From: Desulfoplanes formicivorans
Lineage (GTDB): Bacteria > Desulfobacterota > Desulfovibrionia > Desulfovibrionales > Desulfomicrobiaceae
Length of the DNA stretch: 64,000 bases
Direction of reading: 5' to 3'
NCBI RefSeq assembly: GCF_001748225.1
Contig: NZ_BDFE01000008.1
Span: 186,001-250,000, forward strand
Shown: positions 1 through 7,931 of the stretch, piece by piece
How the letters are laid out: each line of letters begins with the position of its first letter
How positions within the stretch are numbered: position 1 is the first letter of the stretch
Program-made: the position numbers and the translations under genes
The notes under the pieces: model-generated
Databases searched by the model: none
Seen by the model: the letters and a program-made list of their open reading frames with translations, nothing else
Told to the model about the DNA's origin: nothing

Positions 1-706
1 TGCACAGGTCAAGGTATTTGCGGGTCTGATCCGGGGAATGCAGGGAATAGTAGGCCTCGATGCCTTCGACGCCCAGATTGCAGAGGCGCTGGATTTCGGC
101 AGCTTCGGCCTCGCCAGCAAGCTTCAATGAATAAGGGTGCGCCAGAACAATGGTTGCCTGTTCCTTTTTCAGGGCGGCAATGGCTTCCTGGGGCGTCAGT
201 TTGTCCTTGGGGATGTACGCGGCTCCGGTTGACCCAAGGTACAGGTCAAAGGCCTGCTTGATGGAGGAAACAACCCCTTTTTGCATGAGCACCCGGGCAA
301 AATGGGGACGGCCCATGGTTCCGTTGCCCGCCATGTCCAGAACGTCCTGAAATGTGATGTCAATGCCCAATTGGTTCAGTTTGGCGACAATCCGCTTGTT
401 ACGCGTGGCCCGCTTGTCCCGAAGGCCTTTGAGAACCCTGTTGAGATGCGGAGCATCCGGTGGGACCCACAGCCCTACGATGTGCATGAACCCGGGTTGG
501 AAGGTCACGCTTAATTCGCATCCGGGAATGACTTCGACCCCGTATTTTCTGCCCGCTTCCATGGCCTCGTGCAGGCCGTTGGTGGTGTCGTGATCAGTCA
601 GGGCAATGGCTTGCAACCCCAGATCATGGGCATGCTTGATAAGTTCCGATGGCGTCAGTGTGCCGTCCGAGGCCGTGGAGTGTGCGTGAAGATCAATCGC
701 TGCCAT
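1..706 (-). CDS. PHP-domain phosphoesterase, 3'-end beyond window edge
   Basis: Partial gene running off the left edge. The protein opens MAAIDLHAHSTASDGTLTP and continues with ALTDHDTTNG, the two N-terminal metal-binding motifs (HxH and DHD) of the PHP family. Later it has PGCELS (metal Glu) and VLAHPYSL (metal His). Family members in this arrangement are usually 3',5'-nucleotide bisphosphate phosphatases (RNase AM/YciV type), a cytoplasmic clean-up activity; that exact activity is inferred. I chose the ATG at 706 because AAGGA lies 4 bases upstream and the HxH motif then sits at residues 6-8. An in-frame ATG at 793 would add 29 residues that look unrelated to the family. About 235 residues are visible. 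Confidence 0.85.
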   Translation of the reverse strand, partial: MAAIDLHAHSTASDGTLTPSELIKHAHDLGLQAIALTDHDTTNGLHEAMEAGRKYGVEVIPGCELSVTFQPGFMHIVGLWVPPDAPHLNRVLKGLRDKRATRNKRIVAKLNQLGIDITFQDVLDMAGNGTMGRPHFARVLMQKGVVSSIKQAFDLYLGSTGAAYIPKDKLTPQEAIAALKKEQATIVLAHPYSLKLAGEAEAAEIQRLCNLGVEGIEAYYSLHSPDQTRKYLDLC

Positions 707-830
707 GATGTCCTTGGGCTGGCTGACCAGTCCCGGGGGTTCGTGACCAAAAAGACCGAACCCGTTGCAGAGCAAAAAAGGATAGCCCTGCATGGTGACT
801 ATCCTCTGAAAAAAAGATCAAATGACGTGT

Positions 831-1049
831 CTACTTGAATCGGTAGGTGATTCTGCCGCGGGTCAGGTCGTAGGGGGAAAGTTCCACCTTGACCCGGTCG
901 CCAGGGAGGATACGTATATAGTATTTGCGCATTTTACCGGAAATATGTCCCAAAATGGTGTGTCCACTGTCCAGTTTCACCTGGAACATGGCATTGGGGA
1001 GTGCTTCTTCGACAACGCCTTCAACTTCGATTGCTTCTTCTTTGGCCAT
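831..1049 (-). CDS. infA: Translation initiation factor IF-1
   Basis: A 72-residue single OB-fold protein, exactly the family's usual length. It has the signature blocks [34 protein letters not shown] and the terminal [11 protein letters not shown]-1 binds the ribosomal A site with IF-2 and IF-3 during initiation. It is read in the same direction as the PHP gene, 124 bases upstream of it, and divergently from the Cys-cluster gene at 1278. No strong Shine-Dalgarno sequence is visible before the ATG. Confidence 0.97.
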   Translation of the reverse strand: MAKEEAIEVEGVVEEALPNAMFQVKLDSGHTILGHISGKMRKYYIRILPGDRVKVELSPYDLTRGRITYRFK

Positions 1050-1277
1050 GGATGGTACCCGTGTTTGCTGTTGTGATGGTCATGCATCCATTCAAAATGG
1101 ATACTTGCTCTTTGATAAAAGTAAATGCATAGCCGCGGCAACAAGCAAAGTCAACATGTCCATCAGGTTTCCGGACGATCCGGGATACGCTGGTGGCGTC
1201 AGGGTGAAAACGGGTCTTGCAGGAAGTTTCTGGCGGACCGTTGGTGCAAACAAGCTAGCTTCTCAAGGAGAAAAGGG

Positions 1278-1937
1278 GTGCCTGTAACCAGAAAGGAGTG
1301 TATCAGATGTGGCACGTGCTGTCATAAGGGAGGCCCGGGGCTGCATGTGGAGGATAAACAACTTATTGAATCCAGGGTCCTTGAGCCGGGTGATCTGGTT
1401 TGTTTCCGCAAGGGCGAATTCGCCTTTGATCAGCTTGGTCAGCGGGTGGCTCCCCTTGAGCGGGAATTGATCAAGATTCGGGGCAAGGGGGGCAGCTGGG
1501 AGTGTTGTCTGTACGATCCCCAGGCAAAGGGATGTCGGATCTACCAGAATCGTCCTCTGGAGTGCCGTACGCTCATGTGCTGGGATACCGGTCCCATGGA
1601 GGAACTCATGCAACGGGACGATCGGCTGACACGGGCCCATCTTGTTGCCGAGGATTCGGCCATGGCCCAATTGATCCATCTTCACGAGGAACAATGCGGT
1701 CTGGACCGGGTAGCCGCTCTCATACGGGAAGGGGACATGCAGAGTGCTGCCACGCGTCAGGAACTCATTGATCTTTGCCTGTATGATCTCAGCTTCCGGG
1801 AAGTTGTTGTGGAGCAGGCCGGATTGCAGGAGAATATTGTGGAGTGTTTTTTGGGTCGTCCCCTTTTCAGGGCGGTTTTGGGATATGATCCCTGGTTGGG
1901 TTCGCAGGATTTTTTGGGGCATTTTGCAAACAGGTAG
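1278..1937 (+). CDS. YkgJ-family Cys-cluster (zinc/iron-chelating) protein
   Basis: A 219-residue protein beginning VPVTRKECIRCGTCCHKGG. The CxxCGxCC cluster near the N terminus, followed by CCLYDPQAKGC and RPLECRTLMCW, is the pattern of the UPF0153/YkgJ family, thought to bind Zn or an Fe-S centre; its substrate is unknown. The GTG at 1278 is preferred because AAGGAG ends 7 bases before it. The longer reading frame back to 1125 adds a basic, low-complexity-looking leader without a ribosome site. The C-terminal half (about residues 120-219) carries no motif I recognise. It stands alone, divergent from infA. Confidence 0.8.
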   Translation: MPVTRKECIRCGTCCHKGGPGLHVEDKQLIESRVLEPGDLVCFRKGEFAFDQLGQRVAPLERELIKIRGKGGSWECCLYDPQAKGCRIYQNRPLECRTLMCWDTGPMEELMQRDDRLTRAHLVAEDSAMAQLIHLHEEQCGLDRVAALIREGDMQSAATRQELIDLCLYDLSFREVVVEQAGLQENIVECFLGRPLFRAVLGYDPWLGSQDFLGHFANR

Positions 1938-2295
1938 CTCGCGATTTTGCAGCATGTCGCTATGCGGTGATCTTACTTCTCTGGTCATCAAGGCCGGTAC
2001 AAAGGCGTAACTTGTCTGGCTTCAGGCCTGACAGGGGGTGAGGGCGTTCTCGCTGCAAGGAAGACATGCCCGGGCCCGCAAGAGGGCAAGGGAATGGAAT
2101 CCGAATCAATAATATCTCCGTCAGAATCTTGACTATGAGTGCAAGGTTCTTACCTTACAAAGGGTTATCAAGGATCGGCAACACGAGCCGTGCGCCCGGT
2201 CCCCTGAAGGTCCTGCGAGGATTGCTGTCCTGGACGCAGGATTCAGGGCCATGCCGGAACACGGGCACACGGGGAACAACAAGGAGAAGCCTGCT
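1938..2295 (+). promoter_or_regulatory. Intergenic control region ahead of the cbpA-like/clpB operon
   Basis: 358 bases without a convincing gene. It holds a possible -35 TTGACT (2129-2134) with TACCTT 16 bases later (2151-2156). Overlapping the -10 is a dyad GCAAGGT-TCTT-ACCTTAC (2141-2158; 6 of 7 arm positions pair). A MerR-like protein is encoded in the operon, so this dyad could be its operator, but that is inference. No CIRCE and no good sigma-32 element were seen here. Confidence 0.35.
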
Positions 2296-3291
2296 ATGGG
2301 TGTTGAATATAAAGACTACTACAAGCTGCTCGGGGTTTCCAAGACAGCGTCCAAGGAAGAGATTTCCAGGGCTTTCAAGAAACTGGCCCGGAAATACCAT
2401 CCCGACCTGAACCCCAATGATCCTGATGCGGAAAAGAAATTCAAGGAAATCAACGAAGCCCATGATGTTCTCAAGGACCCGGAAAAAAGGAAACTCTACG
2501 ATTCCCTGGGGCCCAACTGGAAGGACGGGCAGAATTTTCAGCCGCCTCCGGGGTTTGAGAACATCCATTTTGGTGGCGGCCAGGGATTTGGTGATTCGGG
2601 TTTTAGTGATTTTTTCGAGACCATTTTTGGCGGCGGCTTTGGTGGATTTTCCAGCCAGGGCGGCCGGTTTTCAGGTCAGGGACCTGGAGGCGGTTTTTCG
2701 GGGAGTCCCTTTGGCTCCGGGGCGGGCATGCCCCGCAAGGGGCGCGACGCCGAGGTCGAGATTACGCTGAGTCTTGAAGAGGCCTATCACGGGGGTAAAA
2801 AGTCCATTTCCCTGCAGGAGCAGGTTCCCACCTCAAGCGGTATGCCCCGGATGCGGACCAAGACCCTGGAAGTGCATATCCCCCAGGGAGTCAAAAACGG
2901 TTCCAAAATCCGTTTGTCGGGTCAGGGCAATCCCGGCGTGGGCGGAGGACCGGCCGGAGATCTTTACCTGAAGATTCGCATTGCCGATCATCCCCATTTC
3001 AAGGTTGACGGGAAGACTGTCATCCATGAGCTGTTTCTGGCCCCCTGGGAGGCCGTGCTCGGCACCAAGCTTCGGGTGCCCACCCTGGATGGTGCCGTGA
3101 ACATGAACATCCCGGCAGGCATCAGCAGTGGCCAGAAAATGCGCATCAAGGGCAAGGGCCTTGGCAGCGGTTCCACCAAGGGCGATCAGATGGTTCAGGT
3201 TGTCATCAAGACTCCCAAACATCTTTCCGACCAGGAACGAGCCCTTTGGGAGAAGATCGCCCAGACATCGCATTTTGATCCCCGAGGATGA
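2296..3291 (+). CDS. cbpA: CbpA-type DnaJ co-chaperone (no zinc finger)
   Basis: 331 residues. The J-domain occupies about residues 5-70 with the essential HPD (RKYHPDLNPNDPDA). A Gly/Phe-rich stretch follows (about 90-155: FGGGQGFGDSG, FGGGFGGFSSQ), then the two beta-sandwich substrate-binding domains with the usual RIADHPHFKVDG. The CxxCxGxG zinc-finger repeats of true DnaJ are absent, which makes this the CbpA class: it stimulates DnaK ATPase and presents clients. The start at 2296 has AAGGAG 9 bases upstream; the frame is open further back, but the J-domain begins here. First gene of an operon with a CbpM/MerR-like gene and clpB. Confidence 0.93.
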   Translation: MGVEYKDYYKLLGVSKTASKEEISRAFKKLARKYHPDLNPNDPDAEKKFKEINEAHDVLKDPEKRKLYDSLGPNWKDGQNFQPPPGFENIHFGGGQGFGDSGFSDFFETIFGGGFGGFSSQGGRFSGQGPGGGFSGSPFGSGAGMPRKGRDAEVEITLSLEEAYHGGKKSISLQEQVPTSSGMPRMRTKTLEVHIPQGVKNGSKIRLSGQGNPGVGGGPAGDLYLKIRIADHPHFKVDGKTVIHELFLAPWEAVLGTKLRVPTLDGAVNMNIPAGISSGQKMRIKGKGLGSGSTKGDQMVQVVIKTPKHLSDQERALWEKIAQTSHFDPRG

Positions 3292-3367
3292 TCCTCGAGT
3301 TTGCACGTGAATGCTCTTCCCTGCTGTTTGTCGATCTTTCCCAAAGGAACCGGAGGTTATTGTCATC

Positions 3368-3691
3368 ATGAATGAGAAAACCATAACACCTCGACCAGGG
3401 TCCACGGTCCCGGCGCAATCGTCCAGGGTTTGCTGGAAGGAGTTCGTGGAAGCAACCAGGATTCGTCCCGAATTGTTGCAGGAATTTGTGGAAAGCGATT
3501 GGGTCTGTGTTGAGAGGACCGCCCAGAATGAGGTTTTGTTCCAGACAAAGGATATCCCCCGCATCCGCAAGGCGGCCCGGTTGTACAGGGATTTTGACCT
3601 GACTGCGGTAGGAGTGACCATTATTGTTGATCTGTTGCAGCGGGTCGAATTTCTGGAAAAGGAGCTCCAACGGATCAGGGGAACACGCTAA
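3368..3691 (+). CDS. cbpM: MerR-like/CbpM chaperone-modulator protein
   Basis: 107 residues. The core SRVCWKEFVEATRIRPELLQ...IRKAARLYRDFDLTAVGV has the shape of a MerR-type helix-turn-helix followed by a short coiled helix (LLQRVEFLEKELQRI). In E. coli CbpM, which has the same fold, it binds and inhibits CbpA, and an HspR-like DNA-binding role is known in other phyla; which applies here cannot be read from sequence. Start at 3368 rests on GGAGG at 3352-3356. The N-terminal 20 residues are Pro/Thr-rich and probably disordered. It sits 76 bases after the cbpA-like gene and 66 before clpB. Confidence 0.75.
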   Translation: MNEKTITPRPGSTVPAQSSRVCWKEFVEATRIRPELLQEFVESDWVCVERTAQNEVLFQTKDIPRIRKAARLYRDFDLTAVGVTIIVDLLQRVEFLEKELQRIRGTR

Positions 3692-3757
3692 AAGGCGGCA
3701 TGCACGGGCATGGCGCATTCAGCGCCATCAGTGCATCCAGCAAGCGAGGTATTTATC

Positions 3758-6376
3758 ATGGATTTAAACAAATTTACCCAGAAATCACAGGAAGCCATTT
3801 CCCAGGCACAAAACGTTGCCATTCGCTTTGGCCATCAGGAAGTGGATGTGGAGCATTTGCTCCTTGCCCTTATCACCCAGGAACAGGGCCTTGTGGGCGT
3901 GCTTTTGGAAAAGGCCGGATACGATCCTGCGGCCTATGCCAAGGCCGTGGAACAGGAGCTGGGCCGTCGCCCCAAGGTCAGCACCCCAACCGGGGCCCCG
4001 GGAAATATCTACGTGAGCCAGCGGGTCAACTCCGCCCTTTTAAAGGCCCTGGATCTGGCCGGCAAGATGAAGGACGAGTATGTCAGCGTGGAGCATATTT
4101 TTCTTGCCCTGCTGGATGAGGGACCTTCCACACCCATTGGCAAGGTCAATGCACAATTCAAGATGGACAAGGACAAAATTCTCCAGACCATGACCGAGGT
4201 ACGGGGAAACCAGCGGGTGACCTCGGCCAATCCCGAGGAAACCTATGACGCCCTGAAGAAATACGGTCGGGATCTTGTGGAAGAGGCCCGGCAGGGCAAG
4301 CTTGATCCTGTCATTGGTCGGGATGGAGAAATTCGGCGATGTATCCGCATTCTTTCTCGCCGGACCAAGAACAATCCCGTGCTCATTGGTGAAGCCGGTG
4401 TGGGTAAGACCGCCATTGTCGAGGGGCTGGCCCAGCGCATTCTCAAACAGGATGTACCCGAAGGGCTCAAGGACAAGACCCTGTTTGCCCTGGATATGGG
4501 ATCGCTCATTGCCGGTGCCAAGTATCGGGGAGAGTTCGAGGAACGTCTCAAAGCCGTGCTCAAGGAGGTGCAGAAATCCGAAGGACGGATCATCCTGTTC
4601 ATCGACGAAATCCACACCATTGTGGGCGCGGGCAAGGCCGAAGGAGCCATGGACGCGGGCAACCTGCTCAAGCCCATGCTCGCCCGTGGTGAACTGCACT
4701 GCATCGGTGCAACCACCATAGATGAGTACCGCAAGTATATTGAGAAGGATCCGGCCCTGGAAAGACGTTTTCAGCCGGTCATGGTTGATGAGCCGTCGGT
4801 GGAGGACGCTGTTTCCATTCTGCGCGGTCTCAAGGAACGCTTTGAGGTGCATCACGGGGTGCGCATCAGTGACAGCGCCCTGGTCAACGCAGCCACCCTG
4901 TCCAGCCGATACATCACCGACCGCCAGCTTCCCGACAAGGCCATTGATCTGGTGGATGAGGCCGCAGCCATGATCCGTACGGAGATCGACTCCCTGCCCA
5001 CAGAGCTGGACGAGGTCAACCGGAAGATGATGCAGTTGGAGATTGAGCGCGAAGCCCTGCGCAAGGAGACGGATGCGGCTTCCAAGGAACGCCTGGAACG
5101 GTTGGAAAAGGAGCTTGCCGAAATCCGTGAACGCCAAAGCGTGCTCATGGCCCAGTGGGAAAAGGAGAAACAAAGCATCAACGGGCTCAAGAATTTGAAA
5201 AAAGAGATCGAACAAACCCGGCTGGCCATTGATGAGGCCAAGCGCAACTACGATCTCAATCGGGCCGCCGAACTGGAGTACGGCCGTCTGGCCCAGCTGA
5301 CCCGGCAGCTCCAGGCCAGTGAGGACGCCGTCGTGCAGGACGGCGAGGGCACGCGTCTGCTCAAGGAAGAGGTCGGACCCGACGATATTGCTCAGATCGT
5401 GGCCAAGTGGACGCACATTCCCGTGGACAAGCTGGTGGAGGGAGAGCGGGAAAAGCTGCTCAAGCTCGGGGGTATTTTGCACCAGCGGGTCATTGGTCAG
5501 GACGAGGCCGTGGACGCGGTGGCAGACGCGGTCCTTCGGGCCCGGGCAGGACTCAAGGATCCCAATCGTCCCATTGGCTCGTTCATGTTTCTCGGGCCCA
5601 CGGGCGTGGGCAAGACCGAGTTGTCCAAGACGTTGGCCCGGACCCTGTTTGACACCGTAGAGAACATGGTTCGGCTGGACATGTCCGAATATATGGAAAA
5701 ACACACCGTGGCCCGGCTTATCGGCGCTCCTCCGGGATACGTGGGATATGACGAGGGCGGCCAGCTCACTGAAGCGGTTCGGCGCAAGCCCTATAGCGTG
5801 GTTCTGTTCGACGAGATTGAAAAGGCCCATCCCGATGTGTTCAATGTCCTGCTCCAGATCCTGGACGACGGACGGTTGACCGACAGCCACGGCAGAACCG
5901 TGGATTTCAAGAACACGATCATCATCATGACCTCGAATATGGGGTCAACCATTCTGCTTGAGGGGATTACCCCGGAAGGCGAGTTGGCCGAAGGGGTCAG
6001 GGAACAGGTTCTGCAAACCCTGCGCGGGCATTTTCGACCGGAATTCCTGAACCGTGTGGATGAGATCGTCCTGTTCAAGCCGCTTCTCAAGGATGAGATC
6101 AAGAAGATCATTGATCTGCTGCTGATGGGTCTGCAGGAGCGGCTTGAAGAGCGCAAAATCGGCCTGACGCTCACGGATCGTGCCAGGGATTTCATTGCCA
6201 CCGAGGCCTATGATCCGGTTTATGGTGCCAGACCTCTGCACCGGTATCTCCAGGCGCATATTGAAACACCTCTGGCCAAGGAGATCATTGGAGGGCACCT
6301 GCTTGAAAGAAGCCAGGTGGTCATAGACAGCGATGAAAACGGGTTGGTGGTCAGAAGTGAGCAGCGCGACGCCTGA
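3758..6376 (+). CDS. clpB: ATP-dependent disaggregase ClpB
   Basis: 872 residues, normal for ClpB. The N-terminal Clp repeat domain is followed by AAA module 1 (Walker A GEAGVGKT at about 211-218, Walker [10 protein letters not shown]). Next comes the long coiled-coil middle domain (about 410-530, e.g. [15 protein letters not shown]), which separates ClpB from ClpA/ClpC. AAA module 2 follows (GPTGVGKTE at about 613) with the pore loop GYVGYDEGG. ClpB threads aggregated proteins through its hexamer and hands them to DnaK/DnaJ. The ATG at 3758 is chosen because [13 protein letters not shown] matches the family N terminus. Last gene of the operon; a strong terminator follows. Confidence 0.97.
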   Translation: MDLNKFTQKSQEAISQAQNVAIRFGHQEVDVEHLLLALITQEQGLVGVLLEKAGYDPAAYAKAVEQELGRRPKVSTPTGAPGNIYVSQRVNSALLKALDLAGKMKDEYVSVEHIFLALLDEGPSTPIGKVNAQFKMDKDKILQTMTEVRGNQRVTSANPEETYDALKKYGRDLVEEARQGKLDPVIGRDGEIRRCIRILSRRTKNNPVLIGEAGVGKTAIVEGLAQRILKQDVPEGLKDKTLFALDMGSLIAGAKYRGEFEERLKAVLKEVQKSEGRIILFIDEIHTIVGAGKAEGAMDAGNLLKPMLARGELHCIGATTIDEYRKYIEKDPALERRFQPVMVDEPSVEDAVSILRGLKERFEVHHGVRISDSALVNAATLSSRYITDRQLPDKAIDLVDEAAAMIRTEIDSLPTELDEVNRKMMQLEIEREALRKETDAASKERLERLEKELAEIRERQSVLMAQWEKEKQSINGLKNLKKEIEQTRLAIDEAKRNYDLNRAAELEYGRLAQLTRQLQASEDAVVQDGEGTRLLKEEVGPDDIAQIVAKWTHIPVDKLVEGEREKLLKLGGILHQRVIGQDEAVDAVADAVLRARAGLKDPNRPIGSFMFLGPTGVGKTELSKTLARTLFDTVENMVRLDMSEYMEKHTVARLIGAPPGYVGYDEGGQLTEAVRRKPYSVVLFDEIEKAHPDVFNVLLQILDDGRLTDSHGRTVDFKNTIIIMTSNMGSTILLEGITPEGELAEGVREQVLQTLRGHFRPEFLNRVDEIVLFKPLLKDEIKKIIDLLLMGLQERLEERKIGLTLTDRARDFIATEAYDPVYGARPLHRYLQAHIETPLAKEIIGGHLLERSQVVIDSDENGLVVRSEQRDA

Positions 6377-6451
6377 TTCAGAACAATGATCCCGGTTTGC
6401 ATCCGGCAGAATCTGTTTGTTGTGCCGGTTGATGCCCTGATGGCATTGGAG

Positions 6452-6489
6452 AAAACGCCCCGTGACGGTTAGCCGTCACGGGGCGTTTT
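6452..6489. terminator. Bidirectional rho-independent terminator
   Basis: Perfect 17-bp stem (AAAACGCCCCGTGACGG with its complement) and a TTAG loop. U-runs are formed on either strand by the stem's own A/T ends. It separates clpB from the convergent response-regulator gene. Confidence 0.9.
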
Positions 6490-6536
6490 AGGAAGATGGG
6501 GGTCGGGTAAAGTCCGGGCCTGAGGTGGAAAAAGGG

Positions 6537-7931
6537 TTACTTGAACTGGGGGGCATGTATGTTCAGGCGTTTGAGGATTTTTTGCAGCGCCACCCGGGAA
6601 AGCCCGCTTTGCCGGGCGGCCTCGGAAATATTCCCATGTGCCATGACGAGCAGTTCCTCGGTATACGCTCGGGTAAAGTCGTCCACCACCTTTTCCTTGG
6701 CTTCCTTGTAGGGCGAGAGTTCCCGGGAGGTTTCCCCGGGCGTGCCATCCAGCCCTTCGACCAGACGGATGTGGGCCATGTCGATGATTTCTGACGATGA
6801 AAAAACAGCCAGTCTGCGAATGAAATTCTGTAGTTCTCGGACATTGCCGGGCCATGGTTGGGTGGTCAGATAGGCGACAGCCTCGGGGGAAAGCTTTTTG
6901 GGTTCTGCATGCATCTCCTTGCATGCGGTCTGCAGAAAGTGGTGAGCCAGCAGGGCAATATCCCCCTTGCGCTCCCGCAATGAGGGAACGTTCAGGTTGA
7001 GCACATTGAGCCGGTAGTAGAGGTCTTCGCGAAAACTATTGCCCTTGATCTTGTCCTCCAGGGGCTGGTTGGTGGAGGCCAGGATGCGAACATTCACGGA
7101 AATGGGCGTGCTTGAGCCCACGGGTCGGATCTCTCCATCCTGGAGGGCACGAAGGAGTTTTGTTTGTATGCCCGGTGAGATGTCGCCGATTTCATCCAGC
7201 AGGAGGGTGCCGCCGTCTGCAGTAACAAAAATGCCCTTGCGGTCGCGGTCGGCTCCGGTAAAGGCCCCCTTGACATGGCCGAACAATTCGCTTTCGAGCA
7301 ATTGGTCGGGAATGGCCGGACAGTTCACCGTGAGCATGGGGCGATTCTTGCGACTGCTCAATTTGTGGATGGTCCGGGCCACCAACTCCTTGCCGGTACC
7401 TGATTCCCCGCGGATGAGCACGGTGTAATCGGACAGGGCTACGGCAGCCAGTGTTTCCTTGAGCCGCACAATGGCCTTGCTTTCTCCGACCAGTTCATGG
7501 GTGCCGCATTGCTGGGCAATGACTTCCTGCAACCGGGCGTTTTCCACCAGAAGACGGCTCCGTTCCAGCCCGCGTTCAACCACCTGGAAGAGTTTGGCAG
7601 GTTCAACCGGTTTGGTCAGAAAGTCGTAGGCGCCGATTTTAAGAGCATCCACGGCTGTCTCCACGGTACCGTAGGCCGTGAGCATGACCACACTGAGATC
7701 GGGAAATTCCTCCTTGGCCTCCCTGAGTAGGGTCACGCCGTCCTTGCCGGGCATATTCAGGTCCGTCAGCATGAGCCCGAATCCGCCGTTACGCAGAAAA
7801 TCAAGTGCTTCATGTCCGGATAGGGCGGCAACGATTCGTTCATCCGGATATTCGCGTCCAAGCAGACGGGCAAGGCCGACAGCGAAATCCTTTTCATCGT
7901 CTACTATCAGGATACCAACGGGATTCTTCAA
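6537..7931 (-). CDS. NtrC-family sigma-54-dependent response regulator
   Basis: 464 residues. The receiver domain (1-120) has phospho-acceptor Asp57 in LMLTDLNMPG and the Lys of FLTKPVEP. The sigma-54 AAA+ domain has Walker A GESGTGKE (175-182), the sigma-54-contacting GAFTGA loop (222-227) and GGTLLLDEIGD. A Fis-type helix-turn-helix ends the protein (NISEAARQSGLSRVALQKILKR). All residues for activated sigma-54 transcription are present. Its start overlaps the stop of the upstream histidine kinase by 4 bases, so the two form one operon. The likely target is the divergent YeiH-transporter operon, which carries a sigma-54 promoter and a palindromic site. Confidence 0.93.
   Translation of the reverse strand: MKNPVGILIVDDEKDFAVGLARLLGREYPDERIVAALSGHEALDFLRNGGFGLMLTDLNMPGKDGVTLLREAKEEFPDLSVVMLTAYGTVETAVDALKIGAYDFLTKPVEPAKLFQVVERGLERSRLLVENARLQEVIAQQCGTHELVGESKAIVRLKETLAAVALSDYTVLIRGESGTGKELVARTIHKLSSRKNRPMLTVNCPAIPDQLLESELFGHVKGAFTGADRDRKGIFVTADGGTLLLDEIGDISPGIQTKLLRALQDGEIRPVGSSTPISVNVRILASTNQPLEDKIKGNSFREDLYYRLNVLNLNVPSLRERKGDIALLAHHFLQTACKEMHAEPKKLSPEAVAYLTTQPWPGNVRELQNFIRRLAVFSSSEIIDMAHIRLVEGLDGTPGETSRELSPYKEAKEKVVDDFTRAYTEELLVMAHGNISEAARQSGLSRVALQKILKRLNIHAPQFK

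Noticed and set aside
1125-1277. Longer N terminus for the YkgJ-type protein
   Set aside because: No ribosome site, basic non-family sequence; GTG 1278 has AAGGAG at good spacing.
2125-2150. HspR-type HAIR operator (CTTGACT...AGTGCAAG) before the cbpA-like gene
   Set aside because: The arms are too close and imperfect compared with CTTGAGT-N7-ACTCAAG.
4040-5890. 616-residue open frame antisense to clpB
   Set aside because: It mirrors the clpB coding frame, has no ribosome site and reads as low-complexity; a shadow of biased codon use.
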